Part shown: positions 45,121-54,659 of the stretch, one piece after another | Layout of the letters: each line of letters starts with the position of its first letter | Numbering within the stretch: the first letter of the stretch is position 1 | From: an uncultured Woeseiaceae bacterium | GTDB taxonomy: Bacteria; Pseudomonadota; Gammaproteobacteria; Steroidobacterales; Woeseiaceae | DNA: 64,000 bases | Reading direction: 5' to 3' | Assembly (NCBI GenBank): GCA_945787845.1 | Contig: CALZJH010000002.1 | Location: 124,001-188,000 of the forward strand | Notes under the pieces: generated by a model | The model's database searches: none | What the model was told of the DNA's origin: nothing | The model's input: only the letters and a program-made list of their open reading frames with translations | Translations under genes and position numbers: made by a program

Positions 45121-47883
45121 CTAGTCCTGCGCTGGGTCGGCCGGTTTTGCCTCGGGCTCCGGCTTGGGCTTCGACTCGGGCCCGGCTTCCGCTTTCGGAG
45201 GCGGTGACTTCTCGGCGGGCTTGGCCGCTACCGGCAACGATTGAGGCTCCCACGGCAGCAGCTTGGGCTTCGCCGCCGCGCCATTGCCGCCGTCCTTTGC
45301 AGGTTTTTCAGCGGCCGCTTTCGCGGGTTTCGTCTCGGCCATGGCAGGGGCTTTGACGTCGGGCGTTGCGTCGGATTTCGGCGCAGCGGGCTTGTCAGCC
45401 TTCTTCCGTGGCGTCTCCTCGGGCTTTGCGCCCGCTGCCTTGTCGGCCGGCTTGCGTGGCCGGCGTTGCTTCGGCTTGCTTTCGGCTGCCGGTTTGTCGT
45501 CTTTCGCTGCCTTTTCGGCTTTCAGTACCCTGTGCGATGCCGTATCGCTGGTTGCGCCTGAATTGGCGGCACGTTCGGCGTCGGTGCGCGCCCGGGGCGG
45601 GCCGGACTGCGTCTGCGACTCGGGTTGCGGCGCGTCGGCCGCGGCCGGTTTCTTATCGGCTTCAGGCCGCGGCTGCTTCATCGGTGCAGCCTGCTTCTGA
45701 GCTTCCTTCTTCGGCTCGGCCTGCTTCTGAGTTTCCTTCCTCGGCTCGGCCTGCTTCTGCGTTTCCTTCCTCGGCTCGGCCTGCTTCTGCGGCTGCTCTG
45801 ACGTCTGCTGTTGCGTATCCGTTACCTGCTCGGGCTTGTCAGCACCGCGTCTCCGACGACGTCCGCCGCGGCTGCGGCGACTGCGCGTTGAGCGCTTTGG
45901 CTCGGTTTGATTCTCATCACCCTTGTCCGGGCCCTGTTGCCCCTGTTGCTGCTGTTTCTGCTGGCCATCCGTCTGCGCAGGCTTGCGGCGCGAATCTGTC
46001 TTCTTCGTGGTTTTCTTGGCGGTCTTTTTCGCTGCTGTCTTCTTGGATGCAGCTTTCTTTCTCGCTGGTTTGCGTTGTCCACTGCGGTTATCGCTGCCGC
46101 GGCGTTTTGATTGCTGTCCGCGGGCCCCGCGACCTTGCTGGCCGCCTTGCTGACGACGCGGCTTCGCTTGCTGTTCTTCTTCATCGTCGCCGCCGGTAAA
46201 GATCGACACGATCGATGCGAACAGGCCCTTCTTCTCCTTCTTCGGTTCGGGCTCCGGCTCCTGCCGCTTGGGCGCGGGCTTGGATGGTTTGAGGGTGCCG
46301 ACAACAGGCGCCTCGATGGCCTTGCGCTCCAGAATCGCCTGCGGAGCTTCGGGCTCCGGACCCGAGTCCGCGAGGGCGTAGCTCACGCCCGTGTTTTCGG
46401 CAAGCTCCGTTTGATCGTCACGCACACGGCGAACGTCGTAGTGCGGCGTTTCCAGCAATGGATTGGCGACCAGGACGATCTGCGTATCATTGCTGTCTTC
46501 AAGGCTCTGTACCCAGTCGCGTTTTTCATTGAGAAGGTACGTCGATACTTCGACGGGCAGCTGCGCGATAACTTTGGCGGTGCGTTCTTTGCGTGCTTCT
46601 TCACCGACGAGACGCAGAATGGCGAGCGCCAGGGATTCAACGCTGCGGATATTACCGAAGCCTGAGCAACGCGGGCAGGTCATGTGTGAAGATTCGCCGA
46701 TCGATGGACGCAGACGCTGGCGCGACATTTCGAGCAGGCCGAAGCGGCTAATCTTGCCGATTTGTACGCGGGCGCGATCCTGGCGTACTGCATCGCGCAG
46801 GCGATTTTCAACGTCACGCTGGTGCTTGCTCGGACCCATATCAATAAAGTCGATCACCACGAGGCCGCCCAGGTCCCGAATACGCAGCTGGCGCGCGACT
46901 TCATCGGCCGCTTCGAGATTTGTATTGAGCGCCGTAGCCTCAATGTCGCCACCCTTGGTGGCGCGTGCTGAGTTGATGTCGATGGAGACCAGCGCTTCCG
47001 TGTGGTCGATCACGATGCTGCCGCCCGACGGCAGATGCACCGTATGCGCGAATGCTGATTCGATCTGCGACTCGATCTGATAACGCGTGAACAGCGGTAC
47101 CGGGTCGACGTAGTGCTTCAGCTTCTTGATGTTGTGCGGCATCGTCTGTTCGACGTGCTCAATGGCGTCCTTGTAGGTCTGCTCGTCGTCGATCAGGATC
47201 TCGCCGATCTCGTTGGTCAGGTAGTCGCGCAGGGCGCGTACGACCGAGTCGCTTTCGCGGTAGATCAGGAATGGCGACGGACGTTCGAGGACGACGTTCA
47301 GGATCGCGGTCCAGACGGTCAACAGGTTCTCGAGGTCCCAGGCAAGTTCTTCGGCGGTCCGGTCGATGCCGGCGGTACGCAGAATGACGCTCATGCCATC
47401 GGGCACGATAATTTCGTTCAGCGATTTCCTGGCCGCGTCGCGGTCCTGGCCGGTAATGCGTCGTGATACGCCGCCTGAGCGGTCTTTGTTCGGTTTGAGA
47501 ACGATAAAACGGCCGGCCAGGCTGACAAATGTCGTCAGGGCCGCGCCCTTGTTGCCGCGTTCTTCCTTATCGACCTGGACGACGATGTCCTGGCCTTCCT
47601 TGAGCACGTCCTTGATGTTGGGCTTGCCGCTGCCCTTGGCGTCCTTGACGAAATACTCGCTGGAGATCTCTTTCAGGGGGAGGAAGCCATGGCGATCCGC
47701 ACCGTAATCGACAAACGCGGCTTCGAGGCTGGGCTCGATGCGCGTGATCTTTCCTTTGTAAATATTAGCTTTTTTGCGTTCGCTAGCCGGTGCTTCGATA
47801 TTGAGATCGTAGAGGCGTTGGCCGTCGACCATCGCCATGCGCAACTCTTCTTCCTGAGTTGCATTGATTAGCATTCTTTTCAT
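45121..47883 (-). CDS. rne: Ribonuclease E
   Basis: Essential endoribonuclease and scaffold of the RNA degradosome, 920 residues. The catalytic half has the S1 domain, metal residues in [15 protein letters not shown] and VVIDFIDM, and the zinc-link [10 protein letters not shown]. After it come a short amphipathic segment [14 protein letters not shown], likely the membrane-targeting helix, and a low-complexity tail: Arg-rich RNA-binding stretch ([10 protein letters not shown]), Lys/Ala-rich [15 protein letters not shown] and Pro/Ala/Lys repeats. ATG 47883 has AGGA about 4 bases upstream. It is divergent from rluC, as in E. coli. Confidence 0.96.
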   Translation of the reverse strand: MKRMLINATQEEELRMAMVDGQRLYDLNIEAPASERKKANIYKGKITRIEPSLEAAFVDYGADRHGFLPLKEISSEYFVKDAKGSGKPNIKDVLKEGQDIVVQVDKEERGNKGAALTTFVSLAGRFIVLKPNKDRSGGVSRRITGQDRDAARKSLNEIIVPDGMSVILRTAGIDRTAEELAWDLENLLTVWTAILNVVLERPSPFLIYRESDSVVRALRDYLTNEIGEILIDDEQTYKDAIEHVEQTMPHNIKKLKHYVDPVPLFTRYQIESQIESAFAHTVHLPSGGSIVIDHTEALVSIDINSARATKGGDIEATALNTNLEAADEVARQLRIRDLGGLVVIDFIDMGPSKHQRDVENRLRDAVRQDRARVQIGKISRFGLLEMSRQRLRPSIGESSHMTCPRCSGFGNIRSVESLALAILRLVGEEARKERTAKVIAQLPVEVSTYLLNEKRDWVQSLEDSNDTQIVLVANPLLETPHYDVRRVRDDQTELAENTGVSYALADSGPEPEAPQAILERKAIEAPVVGTLKPSKPAPKRQEPEPEPKKEKKGLFASIVSIFTGGDDEEEQQAKPRRQQGGQQGRGARGQQSKRRGSDNRSGQRKPARKKAASKKTAAKKTAKKTTKKTDSRRKPAQTDGQQKQQQQGQQGPDKGDENQTEPKRSTRSRRSRGGRRRRRGADKPEQVTDTQQQTSEQPQKQAEPRKETQKQAEPRKETQKQAEPKKEAQKQAAPMKQPRPEADKKPAAADAPQPESQTQSGPPRARTDAERAANSGATSDTASHRVLKAEKAAKDDKPAAESKPKQRRPRKPADKAAGAKPEETPRKKADKPAAPKSDATPDVKAPAMAETKPAKAAAEKPAKDGGNGAAAKPKLLPWEPQSLPVAAKPAEKSPPPKAEAGPESKPKPEPEAKPADPAQD
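45691..45790 (-). repeat. 30-bp tandem repeats within rne
   Basis: Three nearly identical 30-base units start at 45691, 45721 and 45751, with a partial fourth at 45781. They encode [10 protein letters not shown]-type decapeptides in the RNase E tail. Copy number could vary between strains by slippage. This is a coding repeat, not a CRISPR: there are no spacers. Confidence 0.85.
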
Positions 47884-48229
47884 GTTGTCCTACTTGTAGG
47901 TTGGAGGACAGCATTACGGGGCATGGCGCCAAGCGGGCGCAGGGGATGTCACGCACAGGAGTCCGGCGCCGGATTGCGCCGTGTACTAGATCTACTATCT
48001 CTGTGTAGGCCAGACCCAAAGTGGTCAGTGCCAGCAAAATAATCAGCATGATTTCCCTGCGGCAATGCCGCTTCGGCGCAGGCCGGAATCCGTGCTTGCT
48101 GCCGTCTGAAATCAGGTCTCGCAGGTTTGCGGGACCAAAAAATAAGTCGTATGGAGGGGGCTGGCTGGTATGCCAAATCGCCTCTGGGCGGTAATATAGC
48201 ACACCTCAACCGGGCTTAAGCAACTGATC
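47884..48229. other. 346-base divergent intergenic region, rne leader and rluC promoter
   Basis: Contains the 5' leader of rne on the minus strand and the short upstream region of rluC on the plus strand. A candidate rne promoter on the minus strand is TTGCTT, 19 bases, TATATT near 48190-48220, which would leave a leader of about 300 bases, like the E. coli rne leader used for autoregulation. The rne Shine-Dalgarno lies in a small palindrome (CCTAC/GTAGG, 47888-47899). A possible leader ORF (48049 down to 47783) is discussed in the findings. No RNA gene was seen. Confidence 0.5.
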
Positions 48230-49219
48230 ATGCAAGAAAACTCTCCTAGTGACGCCACCACGCGGGTCTCCGGCGTCCGCAAAGTCCGCGTTAGCGAAGA
48301 CCGGGCCGGGCAGCGCATCGACAATTTCCTGCGCTCGGAACTACCCGGCGTGCCCAAGGGGCGTGTATACCGCCTGCTGCGGCGTGGTGAGGTGCGCGTC
48401 AACGGCGGCCGCATCCGGGCCGAGTACAAGCTGCAGGAGGGTGACGAGGTGCGCATACCGCCGGTACGGGTCAACGTCGGGGCGCCACCGCCACCGGCGA
48501 AGCTCGCTGCGGACATGCTGGACCGGGTGCTCTATGAGGACAAACGGCTGCTCGTGATCAACAAGCCCACGGGAATGGCCGTACATGGTGGCAGCGGTAT
48601 CAGCCACGGCGTCATCGAATTGCTGCGGCATGCCCGGCCGGATCTCAGGGAACTGGCGCTGGTCCACAGGATCGACCGTGAAACCTCGGGCTGCCTGGTC
48701 ATGGCCAAGCGTCGCAGTGCGCTCAGGGAACTGCACGAGCGTTTCCGGGAAGGTCAGGTCGAAAAAAATTATCTGGCCCTTGCCGTCGGCGACTGGCAGT
48801 TTGGTGAGCAGCTCATCGATGTTCCGTTGCAGGTGCAGAATCGCCGGGGCGGTGAGCGACATGTCATTGCCAGCGAAAACGGCAAGGAGGCGCAGACACG
48901 CGTGAGCCTCTCCCGAACGTACGGCGTCTACAGCCTGTTGCAGTGCGCGCCGGTCACCGGCAGGACGCACCAGATTCGTGTGCATCTGCTGCATGCCGGC
49001 CACCCTATCGTCGGCGATGAGCGCTACGGTGACGAGGAAGCCAACAAGCTGGCAAAACGCTTCGGTTTGAAACGCCTGTTCCTGCACGCGCAGTCCATCG
49101 CGTTTGCAGACCACAGCGGTAACGAGTTGCACTTCACGGCGCCGCTGGCCGATGACCTTGAACGCTTTCTTAGCGTCGGCGTCATCGAAGCGCAGCGGCT
49201 CAAGAAGTCATCGCGCTAG
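48230..49219 (+). CDS. rluC: 23S rRNA pseudouridine synthase RluC
   Basis: Makes pseudouridines 955, 2504 and 2580 of 23S rRNA. The 329-residue protein has an N-terminal S4 RNA-binding domain (GQRIDNFLRSELPGVPKGR, about residues 27-45), the catalytic motif LVHRIDRETSGCLVMAK with the essential Asp, and the motif GRTHQIRVHLLHAGHPIVGD. Divergent to rne, a conserved pair in gammaproteobacteria. Confidence 0.95.
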   Translation: MQENSPSDATTRVSGVRKVRVSEDRAGQRIDNFLRSELPGVPKGRVYRLLRRGEVRVNGGRIRAEYKLQEGDEVRIPPVRVNVGAPPPPAKLAADMLDRVLYEDKRLLVINKPTGMAVHGGSGISHGVIELLRHARPDLRELALVHRIDRETSGCLVMAKRRSALRELHERFREGQVEKNYLALAVGDWQFGEQLIDVPLQVQNRRGGERHVIASENGKEAQTRVSLSRTYGVYSLLQCAPVTGRTHQIRVHLLHAGHPIVGDERYGDEEANKLAKRFGLKRLFLHAQSIAFADHSGNELHFTAPLADDLERFLSVGVIEAQRLKKSSR

Positions 49220-49584
49220 CTTTCTTCCAGGTAAAAATGCCGGGCAAGAAAACACCCTGCAACGACGACAGGGCTGATTGCCCAGTACCCAATCCACAAG
49301 GCTCCCTTGAGGTCACTGGCAGTGACCGCGAAATACGCGAGGGGGGTGACCGCCATGATCCCGATAACGAGTCCCGTCGGCGTGAATTCTGAGAAACCGC
49401 CGAACGCTGCACGGAACATACTCGTCGCGCCTATCCAGCCGCCCAGCCCCCAGGCGATGAACATCGCGGCACGGGCGGGCTGTTCGAACAGACCGGCGAG
49501 ACCGCCGAGCAAGGGGACCGTCGCCAGCAGGCCAAGCACCGCGACGGGGATCACTCCGAAGACCATGATTAACAGGTGCATCAT
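49216..49584 (-). CDS. Small membrane protein of unknown function
   Basis: A 122-residue hydrophobic protein with four predicted helices (about residues 5-27, 37-57, 66-86 and 94-114) and the segment GLGGWIGATSMFRAAFGGFSE between helices two and three. I do not recognise the family. The ATG at 49584 overlaps the upstream stop as ATGA, so it is coupled to the next gene upstream and probably works with it. Its stop overlaps the end of rluC by 4 bases (convergent). Confidence 0.65.
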   Translation of the reverse strand: MMHLLIMVFGVIPVAVLGLLATVPLLGGLAGLFEQPARAAMFIAWGLGGWIGATSMFRAAFGGFSEFTPTGLVIGIMAVTPLAYFAVTASDLKGALWIGYWAISPVVVAGCFLARHFYLEES

Positions 49585-49949
49585 TTCAGTCCGGCTCTCG
49601 TATACATCCCGAGGCCACGCTTCGCGATGCGCAGTACGACGTTGACGCTGAAGAAGTGTCCGACGCCAAGCACGAGCAGGACCAGGCCAAGACCCTCTGC
49701 CTGGTAGACGAGCATTTCTTCGAACGTCTCGATCTGCACCCGGGTGCGCATACGCAGCAGGACAAAGCCGAGACTGACGAGGTAGACGCCGGCCATGAGA
49801 AGTCGGCTGATAGCATAGGCGAGGCCATTGTCGCCCTCGAATCCTTCGACAAGAAAAGTGCGGCCGTCGCGATTGAGCGTCGACGAAATAAAGGCGACCG
49901 TGAAAATGCTCAGCGCGAGATACAGGACGTAATTTGCAGTAGTCAACAT
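49581..49949 (-). CDS. Small membrane protein of unknown function
   Basis: A 122-residue protein with three likely transmembrane helices (about residues 4-22, 45-64 and 83-102) separated by a polar loop (NRDGRTFLVEGFEGD) and a short basic tail. No recognised domain. A strong ribosome site AAGGAG lies 7 bases before ATG 49949. It is the first of two coupled membrane genes and lies 147 bases downstream of an AraC-family regulator on the same strand. Confidence 0.68.
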   Translation of the reverse strand: MLTTANYVLYLALSIFTVAFISSTLNRDGRTFLVEGFEGDNGLAYAISRLLMAGVYLVSLGFVLLRMRTRVQIETFEEMLVYQAEGLGLVLLVLGVGHFFSVNVVLRIAKRGLGMYTRAGLK

Positions 49950-50096
49950 GACTGTCTCCTTTCGATTGATTTGCAGGAGACAGTAGTCGGCTGTTCAAAG
50001 GCTAACTTCCGGGATTCCCGGAATGGAATAGGAGTCCGAAAAGGTCTTTATCATCAGGTGCTTACAAGTTTCCTGATTGATAATGCCGGATACGAC

Positions 50097-51110
50097 TCAG
50101 TGTTTTTCGCGGCGTTTGCGCCAATGGCCGGGCGACATTCCCGTTAATTCGCGAAAGGCCGCGTAAAAATTCGACTGGGAACGGAACCCGGTGGCAAGGC
50201 CGACGGCGAGAACGGAAGCGGACTCGTCTTCAAGAAGAAGCCGCTTTGCTGCCGCGACGCGATGTTCCCGAACATACCGGGAGAAGCCGTAGCCGAAGTT
50301 GCTGTTGATGAGTTCCGACAGCTGGTGCGGCGACAGGTCGACCGCGTCTGCGAGCATCGCAAGACTGAGGTTCTCATTCTCGAAGAGCTTGTCGTCAGTC
50401 ATGGCCCGATCGAGTACCGCGACCTTCGCTTCGATGTCTACCTTGTTGAGCGTCGATGACGCATAGGCGAGCCGCGCAGCATCGGACATGTCGTCGAGAA
50501 TCTCGGGAAACCAGATCATCGCCGCGGTCACGAGCACGAAAGACGCACCGGTGAACAGGGCATAGGCCAGGTAGAAGACGTCATTACCCAGAACTTTGGA
50601 TGCCGTTGCGAGCACCAGCATTGTGATAGCCAGCGCGGCGAAATAACAAAAGAAGAACAGTTCAAAGAGATAGCGATGGACATGCCGTCGCAGTCCGGAT
50701 ACGAATAACGCAAACCAGATCGAGTAACCGGCGCCCAGGATGAACGCGAGCGGCGGAATCCAGGACAGCGGCAGAAACGGTCCGGCGGCGAGCGGCACCA
50801 GGTGCAGGACGTGCCATGGCGACCGAGTGCTGCCCGCAACGAGTACTTCGCGACTGAAAAAGAAAAACGCCGGTGGTGTTACGAGCTGTAGCAAGGCATA
50901 GGCCCGATGATCGAACGGCTCCAGCCCCACCTGCAGAAAAGCCCAGTGATAGACCTGCAGCCCGGTCATGGCGAGCAGCAGTGCGATACAGGCAACGTAC
51001 CCGAGCCGTGATTTTCCCATGTCGCGAAGGAAGTACAGGTAAGCGACGAGCAGCAGCGGCGCCGCGACGATCGAGAACCCGATGAGAACAAGCGCGAGCG
51101 ACGCAATCAT
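50097..51110 (-). CDS. Membrane-anchored AraC-family transcriptional regulator
   Basis: A 337-residue two-part protein: about seven transmembrane helices (residues 5-205) and a C-terminal AraC DNA-binding domain. The first helix-turn-helix is LSLAMLADAVDLSPHQLSELIN, followed by the typical GYGFSRYVREHRVAAAKRLL and the second HTH SVLAVGLATGFRSQSNFYAAF with FRELTGMSPGHWRKRR. This 7TM-AraC design is a single-component membrane sensor. Its targets may be the two small membrane genes downstream; that is inference from position. Confidence 0.85.
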   Translation of the reverse strand: MIASLALVLIGFSIVAAPLLLVAYLYFLRDMGKSRLGYVACIALLLAMTGLQVYHWAFLQVGLEPFDHRAYALLQLVTPPAFFFFSREVLVAGSTRSPWHVLHLVPLAAGPFLPLSWIPPLAFILGAGYSIWFALFVSGLRRHVHRYLFELFFFCYFAALAITMLVLATASKVLGNDVFYLAYALFTGASFVLVTAAMIWFPEILDDMSDAARLAYASSTLNKVDIEAKVAVLDRAMTDDKLFENENLSLAMLADAVDLSPHQLSELINSNFGYGFSRYVREHRVAAAKRLLLEDESASVLAVGLATGFRSQSNFYAAFRELTGMSPGHWRKRREKH

Positions 51111-51135
51111 GGAATCGTCATCCCGTACACCTCGG

Positions 51136-51729
51136 CTATGGCAGCAGGTAACCGAGCTGCAGCAGCCGATCAGCGACCCAGATCATGGGCAGACCGATCA
51201 GCGCCGTAGGGTCGTCGGTGCGCACCGATTCGAACAACACGAAACCCGCGCCTTCGAGTTTGAAGCTGCCTGCGCAGTCGTAGGGTTCGTCATACCGCAG
51301 ATAGGACTCTGCCAGGCGTCGATCGAATTCTCTGAACCGCACAATCGTCCTGTCAGTATGTTCGTACCGCGCTCGGCCGACCGGGTCGAGGATGCAGACC
51401 GCCGTCAGAAAGGTCACGCTCTTGCCGGAGGCTGCGAGCAGCTGCTCAATCGCCCTGGCATGGTCGCCGGGCTTGCCGAGAACCTCGTTGTCGAGAACTG
51501 CCAGTTGGTCCGCACCGATCACCAGCCCCTCGCGCGCATTGATCGCCACGGCCTCGGCTTTCTTACGAGCCAGGTGGCTGGCCAGCTCCTCGGGCTCGAG
51601 GCCGTCCTTATTGCTCTCGTCGACATCGGGTGTCACGACCTCGAACTGGTCGAGGAAGCGATTCAGGAGGTTGCGGCGATACGGCGAAGACGAGGCCAGG
51701 AAGATGGTCGGTGCTGTTGGATTTTGCAT
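51136..51729 (-). CDS. Maf-family nucleoside triphosphate pyrophosphatase (YceF type)
   Basis: House-cleaning pyrophosphatase; the YceF subgroup prefers 7-methyl-GTP. The 197-residue protein has IFLASSSPYRRNLL, the catalytic Asp region VIGADQLAVLDNEVLGKPG and AGSFKLEGAGFVLFESV. The C-terminus PTALIGLPMIWVADRLLQLGY matches YceF rather than YhdE. ATG 51729 is the start; a TTG at 51735 is less likely. It is divergent from yceD, the usual maf-yceD arrangement. Confidence 0.9.
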   Translation of the reverse strand: MQNPTAPTIFLASSSPYRRNLLNRFLDQFEVVTPDVDESNKDGLEPEELASHLARKKAEAVAINAREGLVIGADQLAVLDNEVLGKPGDHARAIEQLLAASGKSVTFLTAVCILDPVGRARYEHTDRTIVRFREFDRRLAESYLRYDEPYDCAGSFKLEGAGFVLFESVRTDDPTALIGLPMIWVADRLLQLGYLLP

Positions 51730-51848
51730 AAACAAATCAAAACCTTACTTCTCCAGGGACAAAGTTTACCCGGTTTGCTGCCGGCGTCCGATATTTCTGT
51801 CCATGAAGCTTTGACTTACGGGGCGGTGGTCCTTATCATGCGCGCGCC

Positions 51849-52418
51849 ATGGGTAATCCGCTGTGTGAACGCCGCTCCGCGGCCGAATGGTCGGCGGGCT
51901 CTCAAGTAATTGAAATTGCTGAAAAAATCAGTAATTTTGAGCAGTTGGCGAGAATTATCGAAGCGGACCTTGCAGCACTCGATGCTGATAAGATACCCGC
52001 AGCCTGGCGTGAAGCCGTGGTAACGGGGCAGCTAGAGTTTGGTTATGCCGACGCGCAGCGGACGCTGCCGACGGTCTCGTGCCGGGCCAAGGTGACCGTC
52101 GACGCGGTCTGCCAGCGGTGCCTGGAGGCGTTTCGACTGCCGCTTGAGACTGAGGCGGACTTGCTCCTGCTGGCGCTGGAGCAGGAGGCCGATGGCTACG
52201 ATGACTACGAAGTCTGGGAACTGGAGGAGACGCTGCTCCAGCCGCAGGATATCGTGGAAGAGATGCTGATAATGGCGCTGCCGTTTTCAGCGATGCACAC
52301 GGAGTCGACCGCGTGCAGGGCATTGGTGTCGGGAACGGCGACCAGTGATAAGGAAATGACGACGCCGTTTGCTGCATTGCGCGAACAGATGGCACAGGAC
52401 AACGAAGGTTCGGCCTGA
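51849..52418 (+). CDS. yceD: YceD family protein (DUF177)
   Basis: A 189-residue protein of the YceD/DUF177 family, almost always encoded just before rpmF and needed in plants and some bacteria for 23S rRNA accumulation. The conserved Cys pair appears in [17 protein letters not shown] (about residues 85-101), followed by an acidic C-terminal half and the family PFAALREQM near the end. It is followed by rpmF after 25 bases. Confidence 0.88.
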   Translation: MGNPLCERRSAAEWSAGSQVIEIAEKISNFEQLARIIEADLAALDADKIPAAWREAVVTGQLEFGYADAQRTLPTVSCRAKVTVDAVCQRCLEAFRLPLETEADLLLLALEQEADGYDDYEVWELEETLLQPQDIVEEMLIMALPFSAMHTESTACRALVSGTATSDKEMTTPFAALREQMAQDNEGSA

Positions 52419-52443
52419 CACGCCGGATCGATTGGAGAAGATT

Positions 52444-52638
52444 ATGGCAGTTCAAAAAAGTCGCAGGACTCCTGCAACGCGCGGCGCTCGTCGTTCGCAC
52501 GACAAGCTGAAGAAGCCGGCGCTGTCGGTTGACCCGACCTCGGGCGAGACGCACCTGCGTCATCGCGTAACGCCGGACGGTTTCTACCGCGGCAATCAGG
52601 TTGTTGCACAGCCTGAGTCGATCGAAGACGAAGAGTAA
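52444..52638 (+). CDS. rpmF: 50S ribosomal protein L32
   Basis: Ribosomal protein of the large subunit, 64 residues. The N-terminus [20 protein letters not shown] and the block [20 protein letters not shown] are diagnostic. There are no cysteines, so it is the zinc-independent form. The C-terminus ends in the acidic SIEDEE, slightly longer than the E. coli protein. A GGAG ribosome site lies 9 bases before the ATG. Confidence 0.95.
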   Translation: MAVQKSRRTPATRGARRSHDKLKKPALSVDPTSGETHLRHRVTPDGFYRGNQVVAQPESIEDEE

Positions 52639-52652
52639 GTCATCCGTTGATT

Positions 52653-52676
52653 GACCGGACGCCGTCCGGTCTTTCT
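52653..52676 (+). terminator. Hairpin between rpmF and plsX (terminator or attenuator)
   Basis: GACCGGAC (52653-52660) and GTCCGGTC (52664-52671) form a perfect 8-bp stem with a 3-base loop, followed by TTTCT. It begins 15 bases after the rpmF stop and ends just before the plsX start. It may reduce read-through so that L32 is made in excess over PlsX. The T-tract is short, so partial termination is likely. Confidence 0.6.
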
Positions 52677-52680
52677 AGTG

Positions 52681-53691
52681 GTGAGTTCTCACTCGATCAT
52701 TTCTCTTGACGCGATGAGCGGCGACCTCGGTGCCGAGGTTGTCGTGCGCGCGGCTGCGGCGACACTTCAAAAGTATCGAAACCTCGAATTGATCCTCGTT
52801 GGCGACGGCGACGAGCTGCGTGGTCTCGTGGACGGGATCATCGGCAGTGACTCTCGCCTGCGGATTGAACACGCGAGCGAAGTGGTCGAGATGTCGGAGG
52901 CGCCCGCGGAGGCGCTGCGCAAGAAGAAAGACTCTTCGATGCGCGTGGCCATCAATCTCGTTAAAGAAGGTGCCGCGGATGCCTGCGTCAGTGCCGGCAA
53001 CACCGGCGCATTGATGGCGACGGCAAGATTCGTTCTCAAGATGCTCCCCGGAATCGACCGGCCGGCGATCATTGCCGAGCTGCCCGCGATGGGCGGGACC
53101 GTGCATATGCTCGATCTTGGAGCGAACACTCAGGCAACCGCGGAACAGCTGTTCCAGTACGCGGTCATGGGATCCATCGTTGCGGCGGATATCAGGGGTA
53201 TCAAGGATCCTCGTGTCGCCTTGCTCAACATCGGTGCGGAAGATACCAAGGGTCACGATACGGTGAAGGAAGCGGCGGCGGTCTTGAGCGCGAGCACGCT
53301 TAACTATGTTGGCTTTGTAGAAGGCACGGACCTCATGTCCGGCAAGGCAGACGTGGTCGTGACAGACGGCTTCTCGGGTAATGTTGCGCTGAAAACGATT
53401 GAAGGCACGGTCGCCTTCGGCAAGCACATTCTCGCGCGTGCGTTCAAGCGTAACTGGATAACGAAGTTGCAGGCCTTCCTGGCCAGCAGCGTGTTGCGCC
53501 ATCTCAGCGCGGAAATGGATTCGCGCAATTATAACGGTGCGACTCTGGCCGGCCTGAATGGTATTGTAATAAAAAGCCACGGCAGCGCGGACGCCTACGC
53601 GTTCCAGCACGCGATCGACACGGCGATTGTCGAAGTGCGAAACCAGTTGCCGCAACAGATCGGTACCTTGCTGCAAAAGGAAGCCGCATGA
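52681..53691 (+). CDS. plsX: Phosphate acyltransferase PlsX
   Basis: Makes acyl-phosphate from acyl-ACP for phospholipid synthesis. The 336-residue protein has the N-terminal ISLDAMSGDLGAEV, RVAINLVKEGAADACVSAGNTGALMA (shown in part as VSAGNTGALM), DLGANTQAT and VVTDGFSGNVALKTIEG. The start is set at GTG 52681 (52678 also possible), because an upstream TTG at 52651 would put the rpmF hairpin inside the gene. There is no strong ribosome site. It overlaps fabH (ATGA). Confidence 0.93.
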   Translation: MSSHSIISLDAMSGDLGAEVVVRAAAATLQKYRNLELILVGDGDELRGLVDGIIGSDSRLRIEHASEVVEMSEAPAEALRKKKDSSMRVAINLVKEGAADACVSAGNTGALMATARFVLKMLPGIDRPAIIAELPAMGGTVHMLDLGANTQATAEQLFQYAVMGSIVAADIRGIKDPRVALLNIGAEDTKGHDTVKEAAAVLSASTLNYVGFVEGTDLMSGKADVVVTDGFSGNVALKTIEGTVAFGKHILARAFKRNWITKLQAFLASSVLRHLSAEMDSRNYNGATLAGLNGIVIKSHGSADAYAFQHAIDTAIVEVRNQLPQQIGTLLQKEAA

Positions 53692-54656
53692 CGTATTCGC
53701 GCATCGTTGGTATGGGCCGCTACCTGCCCGAACGGGTGATGACCAACTTCGATCTTGAGAAAATCGTCGATACGACTGACGAGTGGATTCGCACCCGAAC
53801 CGGTGTCGAGCGACGTCATGTTGTCGAAGAGGACCAGACCACATCGGACATGTGCGTCGAGTCGGCAAAAAGCGCGATGGACGATGCCGGCGTTACACCC
53901 GCCGATGTCGATATGGTGATTACGGGCACCACATCGCCTGACGTCGTATTTCCTAACGTGTCCACGATCATCCAGCATCGCCTCGGCATTCCGGCCTGTC
54001 CGGCATTCAGTCTCGAGGCCGCGTGCTCCGGCTTTATTTATGCGCTAACGGTCGCGGACAAGTTCATCAAGGCGGGCGAGGCAAAGTGTGTGCTCGTCAC
54101 CGGTGCCGAGTGTATTACCAAGTTGCTCGACTGGGGGGATCGCAATACCTGCGTCCTGTTTGGCGATGGTGCGGGTTCGGCGATCGTGGTGCCGTCGGCG
54201 GAACCCGGCATCCTGTCCTGCGAGTTGGGTGCGGATGGCCAGTATCGGGAACTACTGCATTACCCGGTCGGCGTTTCGAAAAACCTGGCCGCGGCTGGTA
54301 CCGATGAGGCCAACATCATCATGCAGGGCAACGAAGTGTTCAAGGTGGCCGTCAAGACGCTTGGCCGGATTGCCCAGGCGGCATTGGACAAAGCCGGCGT
54401 TACCAAGGAAGAACTCGACTGGCTGGTTCCTCACCAGGCCAATATTCGCATCATCCAGGCGATGGCAAAGCGTCTGAACATGCCGATGGAAAAGGTCATA
54501 GTGACGGTGCAGGACCATGGCAATACGTCTGCGGCGTCTGTGCCCATGGCTCTCGACGTCGGGCGTCGCGACGGACGCATCAAGGAAGGTCAGTTGATTC
54601 TCATGGAAGCCTTCGGTGGCGGTTTCACCTGGGGTTCCGTGTTGATGCGGATGTAG
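53688..54656 (+). CDS. fabH: Beta-ketoacyl-ACP synthase III
   Basis: Starts fatty-acid synthesis by condensing acetyl-CoA with malonyl-ACP. The 322-residue protein has the catalytic Cys in LEAACSGFIYAL (about residue 112), His in VPHQANIRI and Asn in DHGNTSAASVP, plus the ending EAFGGGFTWGSVLMRM. In many gammaproteobacteria fabD, fabG and acpP follow; here the cluster ends and the next gene is convergent. Confidence 0.96.
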   Translation: MTYSRIVGMGRYLPERVMTNFDLEKIVDTTDEWIRTRTGVERRHVVEEDQTTSDMCVESAKSAMDDAGVTPADVDMVITGTTSPDVVFPNVSTIIQHRLGIPACPAFSLEAACSGFIYALTVADKFIKAGEAKCVLVTGAECITKLLDWGDRNTCVLFGDGAGSAIVVPSAEPGILSCELGADGQYRELLHYPVGVSKNLAAAGTDEANIIMQGNEVFKVAVKTLGRIAQAALDKAGVTKEELDWLVPHQANIRIIQAMAKRLNMPMEKVIVTVQDHGNTSAASVPMALDVGRRDGRIKEGQLILMEAFGGGFTWGSVLMRM

Positions 54657-54659
54657 TGC

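Noticed and set aside
45691-45790. Tandem repeats looking like a CRISPR
   Set aside because: Units are contiguous without spacers and stay in frame with RNase E.
45366-46199. Plus-strand ORF opposite the rne tail
   Set aside because: Low-complexity complement of the RNase E repeats; no ribosome site or family.
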